A DNA stretch of 46,188 nt from Rhodobacter capsulatus (GTDB taxonomy: Bacteria > Pseudomonadota > Alphaproteobacteria > Rhodobacterales > Rhodobacteraceae), in NCBI RefSeq assembly GCF_005144475.1, contig NZ_SWJZ01000100.1, forward strand, positions 1-46,188, written 5' to 3'. A program made the position numbers and the translations under genes. Positions 41,580 through 46,188 of this stretch are shown here, piece after piece; within the stretch, counting starts at the first letter, position 1, and each line of letters begins with the position of its first letter. The notes under the pieces are model-generated. The model had not been told where the DNA came from and did not search any database. It saw only the letters and a program-made list of their open reading frames with translations.

Positions 41580-43313
41580 ATGCATCCCTTCGTGGAAGAC
41601 TTCATTTCTCCGGACGAACCCGATTTCGAGACCATGCGCCATTCCGTTCTGACCGGGGCGCCCTTTCAGCGCGCCGTCGGCTGCCGGAGCGACCTGGAGG
41701 AGCATCTTGCGATGCTGCATCGCGAATTTGTCGGCCAGCCCCGGATCAAGTTTGCCCATGCCGCGATGACCGTCCTGCTGCGCCGCAAGATTGCCACCGA
41801 AACGGTCCACAGGCATTATCGCGCCCTCTGGTCCGAACATGCGGACATCCTGCTGGAGACCCTCGACAGCCGCTGGCTTGTCTCGGCCTGCGACACGCTG
41901 AGCGACCTGAGCGAGGATCCCGACGAGGCACGGACGGCGACACTGATCACCCTGTTCGTCAGTACGGTGAAGCTGTTCGAGACGGAACGTCTCATGGACG
42001 GGCCGCCGCCGCCGGGGACGCCCTTGACGCAGCGCTGCCTGCTGCATGACGGGCTGACCAACTTCATGGTCGGGGGCGGGGACATGGTCGCCAACCTGCT
42101 GCACAGGCTTGACCGGACGCTTCGGCACGGCGTGCTTGTCGACCGCATCGCCCGCCAGATCATCAGCCGTGCCCTGGCCTGCGACACGGTGTTCGCGCGG
42201 TTTGGCAGGCACCAGTCGCGGAACACATGGCCGCCGCACCTGCCGATGCCGCCGATCCTGCCCCGACCGGTCCGACCGGCCAGGGCCGTCCGCGCTGCGC
42301 CGCCCGGGCGACCGCGGTATGTCCTGCTCAATGACACCGCGCGGCTTGGCGGCGGGTTCCATCTTGGCACGCTTTGCGCCTGTCATGCGATTCGCAGCCA
42401 TCTTGCCGACCGCGGGCTGCAGGACGTCGGCTGGGCCAATGATCTTGCGGGCTTTCGCGCGCTGCTGGACGGCTGTGAAACGCCCCCGGAGCTTCTGGTC
42501 CTGAACGGAGAGGGCACGCTGCATCACGGTGCGCCGCGCGCCCGCGCCCTGCTGGAGACCTGCAGGATCGCCGGCACGCTTGGCATGAAAGTTGCGGTCA
42601 TCAACACCGTCTGGGAGGCCAATGACCCCGAGATGGCCGCGATCCTGAAAGGTGTCGATGTCGTCCATGTCCGCGACACGCGTTCCCGCGCGGCGCTGCC
42701 GCCGGATGTGCCGGCATGCGTGACGCCGGATGCCTCCATCCCGATCTTCCGGGAAATCACCCGGTCGGCGGGGTTTCCGCCCCCCGGGCATGCGGTTGCG
42801 GTCATGGACAATGTCGTGCCGAAGGCCGCAGAGGCGTTGCTGCGGTTCGCCGAAGCCGGTGCGCTGCCGTTCTTCGCCATGCCCGGGGTGGCGCTTGGCC
42901 AGATGCGGCAGACCGTTTCCGCAAGATCAGGTCCGGTCTGGCCGCGCCTGCTGCAAGTGACCGATCTGATGTCGGCCGAGGCCTGGGTCACCGGGCGGTT
43001 TCATGGGCTGATCGGCGCGCTTTGCGCCGGGCGGCCGGTTTGCGCCACCCGGTCGAACACCGCAAAGATCGAGGGGCTGCTGGCGGACCTCGGGCTGACC
43101 GAGGCGTGTCTGCTGGGCGAAGACTGGGGGTCGAAACCGCGACCGGAGCAAGTCCTCGAGGTGCACAGCTGTCTGGACCGGCAGAAGGATCCGGCTTTCA
43201 TGGCCCGCCGTGACCAGCAGCTGCTGTCCGCCTGCGACCGGATTGGCCAGATGTTCGATCAGGTCGCGGCGCTGGTCGTCGACACGCCGCCAAAGGCGGC
43301 CGCGCGGGGCTGA
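41580..43313 (+). CDS. Polysaccharide pyruvyl transferase family protein with unrecognised N-terminal half
   Basis: 577 residues from the ATG at 41580 (GAGG upstream). The C-terminal ~330 residues match the polysaccharide pyruvyl transferase fold: GGGFHLGTLCACHAI, LLVLNGEGTLHH, VVHVRDTRSRAAL and VTGRFHGLIGALCAGRP. Such enzymes add ketal-linked pyruvate, or act like glycosyltransferases, in capsule or exopolysaccharide synthesis. The first ~240 residues (HREFVGQPRIKFAHAAMTVL, LLETLDSRWLVSACDTLSDL) are helical and I do not recognise them; a Pro/Arg linker at ~230-255 separates the halves. No other polysaccharide genes are nearby. No signal peptide. Confidence 0.75.
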   Translation: MHPFVEDFISPDEPDFETMRHSVLTGAPFQRAVGCRSDLEEHLAMLHREFVGQPRIKFAHAAMTVLLRRKIATETVHRHYRALWSEHADILLETLDSRWLVSACDTLSDLSEDPDEARTATLITLFVSTVKLFETERLMDGPPPPGTPLTQRCLLHDGLTNFMVGGGDMVANLLHRLDRTLRHGVLVDRIARQIISRALACDTVFARFGRHQSRNTWPPHLPMPPILPRPVRPARAVRAAPPGRPRYVLLNDTARLGGGFHLGTLCACHAIRSHLADRGLQDVGWANDLAGFRALLDGCETPPELLVLNGEGTLHHGAPRARALLETCRIAGTLGMKVAVINTVWEANDPEMAAILKGVDVVHVRDTRSRAALPPDVPACVTPDASIPIFREITRSAGFPPPGHAVAVMDNVVPKAAEALLRFAEAGALPFFAMPGVALGQMRQTVSARSGPVWPRLLQVTDLMSAEAWVTGRFHGLIGALCAGRPVCATRSNTAKIEGLLADLGLTEACLLGEDWGSKPRPEQVLEVHSCLDRQKDPAFMARRDQQLLSACDRIGQMFDQVAALVVDTPPKAAARG

Positions 43314-43452
43314 ACGGGCGCCGCCCGCTGCGACAGGGCCGGGTTGCATCCGCGCAACTCCGCCCCACCGGCGGTCGTTGCGGGCTGATGCAGGTCAATG
43401 CGGGCGCGGTCGGTCGGTCGCAGACTGACGGACCGGTGAAAGGGTTCCACCC

Positions 43453-46032
43453 ATGCGCAAGCCTTCCTCTGACGCGCCGCCCGAAGACCTGCCGCAAGAC
43501 CGGCGGGGGGATCTGTCGCCCCGCGGTCCCGGGCTGACGGGGGCCAGACTGACGGGGGCCGGGTTGACGGGGACCGGGTTGACGGGGGCCGAGGCCGCCC
43601 GGCGGCTGCGGGCCGAAGGGCCGAATGCCCTGCCGCGCCCGAAGCCGCGCGGCGCGGTGCGTCTGGTTCTGGACGTGCTGCAAGAGCCGATGCTGAGCCT
43701 GCTTCTGGCGGGCGGGGCGATCTATCTGCTGCTGGGCGATCGCGCCGAAGGGGCGATCCTGCTGGTGTTTGCCGGGCTTTCGGTCGGCCTGACCGTGGTG
43801 CAGGAGGCGCGGACCGAACGCGTGCTGGAGGCGCTGCGCGATCTGACCAGCCCGCGGGCGCTGGTGATCCGCGACGGGCAGCGGCGGCGCATCGCCGGGC
43901 AGGATCTGGTCCGGGGCGACCTGATCGTGCTGGCCGAGGGCGACCGGGTGCCCGCCGATGCGCAGCTGCAGCCGGGGGCGGAGCTGACCCTCGACGAGTC
44001 GCTTCTGACCGGCGAGGCGGTGCCGGTGCGCAAGACCGCCGCCCGCGCGACGGCGCGGGTGTTCTCGGGCACGCTGGTCGTCGGCGGCAGCGCCGAGGCG
44101 CGGGTGACCGCTACCGGCCCGGCCAGCGAGATCGGCCGGATCGGCACCTCGCTGGCGCTTCTCGATCCCGAAACCCCGCATCTGCAGCGCCAGATGCGCG
44201 GGCTGGTGCTGGGCTTCGCGCTGATCGGCGGGGCGGTCAGTCTGGGGGTGGTGGCGCTTTACGGCCTGACCCGGGGCGGCGACTGGCTGCAGGCGCTGCT
44301 GGCCGGGATTGCCGTCGGCATGTCGATGCTGCCCGAGGAATTCCCGATGGTTCTGGCGGTCTTCATGGCGATGGGGGCGTGGCGGATCTCGAAGGCGGGG
44401 GTTCTGACCCGCCGCGCCAGCGCCATCGAGACCCTGGGCGCGGCCAGCGTGCTGTGCACCGACAAGACCGGCACGCTGACGGAAAACCGGATGACCATCG
44501 CCAGCCTGCAGCTGGCCGATGGCCGCGCATGGGACGCCGATGCCGCGCTTGCGCCCGCCTTTCAGGGGCTGGCGCAGGCGGGCACGCGGGCCTCGGCGCC
44601 TGCGCCCTTCGACCCGATGGAGGCGGCCTTTCACCGCCTCTCGCCGCTGGGCGCGGGCAAGCTGATCCGCTCCTATCCGCTCGGGCCGGAGCTTCTGGCG
44701 ATGACGCAGGTCTGGCGGCAGGGCGATGCGGTCACCGCCTATGCCAAGGGCGCCCCCGAGGCGATCGCGGCGCTCTGCGGTCTCGCCCCCGAGACCCTGC
44801 GCGCGCAGGTGGACCGGCTTGCCGCGACCGGGCAGCGGGTGCTGGCGGTGGCGCAGGCCGAGACCGGGGCGGCGGCTTTGCCCGCGCGGCAAAGCGGCTT
44901 TGCGTTCCGATTCCTGGGGCTGGTCGGGCTGATCGATCCGCTGCGCGCCAGCGTGCCGCAGGCGATGGCCACCTGCAAGACGGCCGGGATCCGGGTGATC
45001 ATGATCACCGGCGACCACCCCGCCACCGCCGAGGCGATCGCCCGTCTTGCGGGGCTGGGCGATCACCGGGCGATCACCGGCGACGATCTGGACGGGATGA
45101 CCGATCCCGCGCTGCGCCAGGCGCTGGCGGGCGCCGCCGTCTTTGCCCGCATCCGGCCCGAGCAGAAGCTGCGCATCGTGCAGGCGCTGAAAGCCGGGGG
45201 CGCGATCGTGGCGATGACCGGCGACGGGGTGAACGATGCGCCCTCGCTCAAGGCGGCGCATATCGGCGTGGCGATGGGCGGGCGCGGCACCGATGTCGCG
45301 CGCGAGGCCGCCGCGATCGTGCTTTTGACCGACGATTTCGGCGCGATCGTCCGCACCATCGCGCTGGGGCGGCGGATTTACGACAATCTGCGCAAGGCGA
45401 TGAGCTTCATTCTGGCGGTGCATGTGCCGATTGCCGGTCTGGCGCTTCTGCCGCTGATCCTTGGCACGCCGCTGCTGTTCGGGCCGCTGCATATCGCGCT
45501 TTTGGAAATGATCATCGACCCGGTCTGCGCGCTGGTCTTCGAGGCCGAGGAAGAGGAGGCGGGCCTGATGGCGCGTCCGCCCCGCCCGGTGGCCGAGCCG
45601 CTGTTTTCCGGGCCGACGATCCTGTGGAGCCTGACCCAGGGCGTCGTGGCCTTTGCCGCGGTGGCCGCGATCTATCTGGCCGCGCCGCAGTTCGGCATGG
45701 CCGAGGCGCAGACCCGGGCGCTGAGCTTTGCCGCGCTCGTGATGACGATCCTGGCGCTGATCCTGGTGAACCGGGTGCGCGCGGCCTCGTTGCTGAGCGC
45801 GCTTTCACGGCGCAACCGCGCGCTTGGCGTGATCCTCGCGGCGGTGACGACGGTTCTGGCGCTGGTGCTGGGGGGGGCGCAGATCCGCGCCCTGTTCGGC
45901 TTCGAGCTGCCGCCGCCCGTGGCGCTGGCGGTGCCTTTGGCGGCGGGGGCGGCGGTGCTGGTGCTGCTCGAGGCGCTCAAGGCGCTGTGGGCGCGGTTCG
46001 GCCCCGCAAGACCCGCCCCGGCGGCAGGCTGA
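43453..46032 (+). CDS. P-type cation-transporting ATPase
   Basis: 859 residues, an integral membrane cation pump. The phosphorylated Asp is D337 in CTDKTGTL; TGDGVNDAP (from ~589) and MITGDHPAT complete the P domain. The actuator loop reads TGEA (186-189) in place of the usual TGES. The TM4 ion-site motif is PEEFP (294-298), where Ca2+/Mn2+ pumps have PEGLP, so ion specificity is uncertain. About eight to ten transmembrane helices; no N-terminal metal-binding Cys domain, so it is not a Cu/Zn-type pump. Residues ~27-46 are four GLTGA-like pentapeptides encoded by a 15-bp tandem repeat. Confidence 0.9.
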   Translation: MRKPSSDAPPEDLPQDRRGDLSPRGPGLTGARLTGAGLTGTGLTGAEAARRLRAEGPNALPRPKPRGAVRLVLDVLQEPMLSLLLAGGAIYLLLGDRAEGAILLVFAGLSVGLTVVQEARTERVLEALRDLTSPRALVIRDGQRRRIAGQDLVRGDLIVLAEGDRVPADAQLQPGAELTLDESLLTGEAVPVRKTAARATARVFSGTLVVGGSAEARVTATGPASEIGRIGTSLALLDPETPHLQRQMRGLVLGFALIGGAVSLGVVALYGLTRGGDWLQALLAGIAVGMSMLPEEFPMVLAVFMAMGAWRISKAGVLTRRASAIETLGAASVLCTDKTGTLTENRMTIASLQLADGRAWDADAALAPAFQGLAQAGTRASAPAPFDPMEAAFHRLSPLGAGKLIRSYPLGPELLAMTQVWRQGDAVTAYAKGAPEAIAALCGLAPETLRAQVDRLAATGQRVLAVAQAETGAAALPARQSGFAFRFLGLVGLIDPLRASVPQAMATCKTAGIRVIMITGDHPATAEAIARLAGLGDHRAITGDDLDGMTDPALRQALAGAAVFARIRPEQKLRIVQALKAGGAIVAMTGDGVNDAPSLKAAHIGVAMGGRGTDVAREAAAIVLLTDDFGAIVRTIALGRRIYDNLRKAMSFILAVHVPIAGLALLPLILGTPLLFGPLHIALLEMIIDPVCALVFEAEEEEAGLMARPPRPVAEPLFSGPTILWSLTQGVVAFAAVAAIYLAAPQFGMAEAQTRALSFAALVMTILALILVNRVRAASLLSALSRRNRALGVILAAVTTVLALVLGGAQIRALFGFELPPPVALAVPLAAGAAVLVLLEALKALWARFGPARPAPAAG
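43530..43589 (+). repeat. Four tandem 15-bp repeats in the 5' part of the P-type ATPase gene
   Basis: Units of the form cgggctgacgggggc at 43530-43544, 43545-43559, 43560-43574 and 43575-43589, differing at a few positions. They encode consecutive LTG-containing pentapeptides. The unit length is a multiple of three, so copy-number change keeps the frame. Confidence 0.9.
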
Positions 46033-46065
46033 CCCGGAGCGGCGGCCGCCCGTTCCCGCCTGACG

Positions 46066-46093
46066 CATGACGCTTGGCACATGACGCTTGGCG
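46066..46093. repeat. 14-bp tandem repeat after the P-type ATPase
   Basis: catgacgcttggc(a/g) twice in tandem (46066-46079 and 46080-46093), just before the terminator. Confidence 0.7.
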
Positions 46094-46102
46094 CGCATGG
46101 AG

Positions 46103-46127
46103 AGGCCCCCCTTTCGGGGGGCCTTTT
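46103..46127 (+). terminator. Rho-independent terminator of the P-type ATPase gene
   Basis: GGCCCCCC (46104-46111) / GGGGGGCC (46116-46123) with a TTTC loop, followed by TTTT. Strong hairpin about 70 bp after the stop codon. Confidence 0.9.
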
Positions 46128-46135
46128 GGTCTGTC

Positions 46136-46188
46136 TCAGGAGCCGAAGGTGAAATTCGGCAGGGCCTTGAGGGATTCCTTGGTGGCGC
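46136..46188 (-). CDS. C-terminal end of a convergent gene (partial)
   Basis: The minus strand reads ATKESLKALPNFTFGS and stop in the last 53 bp of the window. The ending resembles the C-terminus of PRC-barrel proteins (LPxF), but 16 residues are too few to be sure. The rest lies outside the window. Confidence 0.4.
   Translation of the reverse strand, partial: ATKESLKALPNFTFGS

Overview
The window is GC-rich DNA with tightly packed, ATGA-overlapping operons, dominated by ABC importers and PLP enzymes. Gene content, codon use and protein sequences suggest a Rhodobacter-like alphaproteobacterium (Rhodobacterales). This is an impression from protein resemblance; there is no rRNA or other marker gene here. 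No tRNA, rRNA, CRISPR array or recognisable transcription regulator gene was found.

Left edge (1-4.6 kb): remains of a mobile module, all on the minus strand. It holds a large serine recombinase broken twice (an amber codon in the catalytic motif and a 7-bp tandem duplication near the C-terminus), a repeat-bearing non-coding stretch, a small probably frameshifted companion gene, and an FtsH-like AAA+/M41 protease. The N-terminus of the protease is fused in frame to a host carboxymuconolactone-decarboxylase-like gene, so the chromosome/island junction lies inside one open reading frame near 4.06-4.09 kb. That host gene ends a three-gene operon: APC permease, class III aminotransferase, CMD protein.

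Centre (7.4-40.2 kb): a dense scavenging region with five ABC importers. (1) A NitT/TauT-type system followed by a sulfatase (7.9-12.9 kb), then a nitroreductase-like protein and a 2OG-Fe(II) dioxygenase. (2) A ten-gene minus-strand operon (24.3 to 15.05 kb): metY, a Tat-exported NitT/TauT-type SBP, permease, ATPase, small membrane protein, DUF1684, HDAC-like amidohydrolase, SDR, DUF1847 protein and a methionine-gamma-lyase-like enzyme. (3) A peptide/nickel-type importer with a class V aminotransferase (25.1-31.2 kb). (4) A second peptide/nickel-type importer (31.4-36.2 kb). (5) An SsuA-like sulfonate-type importer (36.6-40.2 kb). The two Cys/Met PLP enzymes, the sulfatase and the sulfonate-type transporters point to acquisition of organic sulfur; the transport substrates themselves are inferred.

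A 19-bp motif (ATTGAA-N5-CGTGATTT) recurs in front of at least four of these transcription units, which suggests one regulon under a regulator encoded elsewhere. Leader and intergenic hairpins around importer 5 suggest post-transcriptional tuning.

Right edge (40.2-46.2 kb): an agmatinase-family ureohydrolase, a polysaccharide pyruvyl transferase with an unrecognised N-terminal half, a P-type cation ATPase with a 15-bp repeat in its 5' coding region, and the last codons of a convergent gene.
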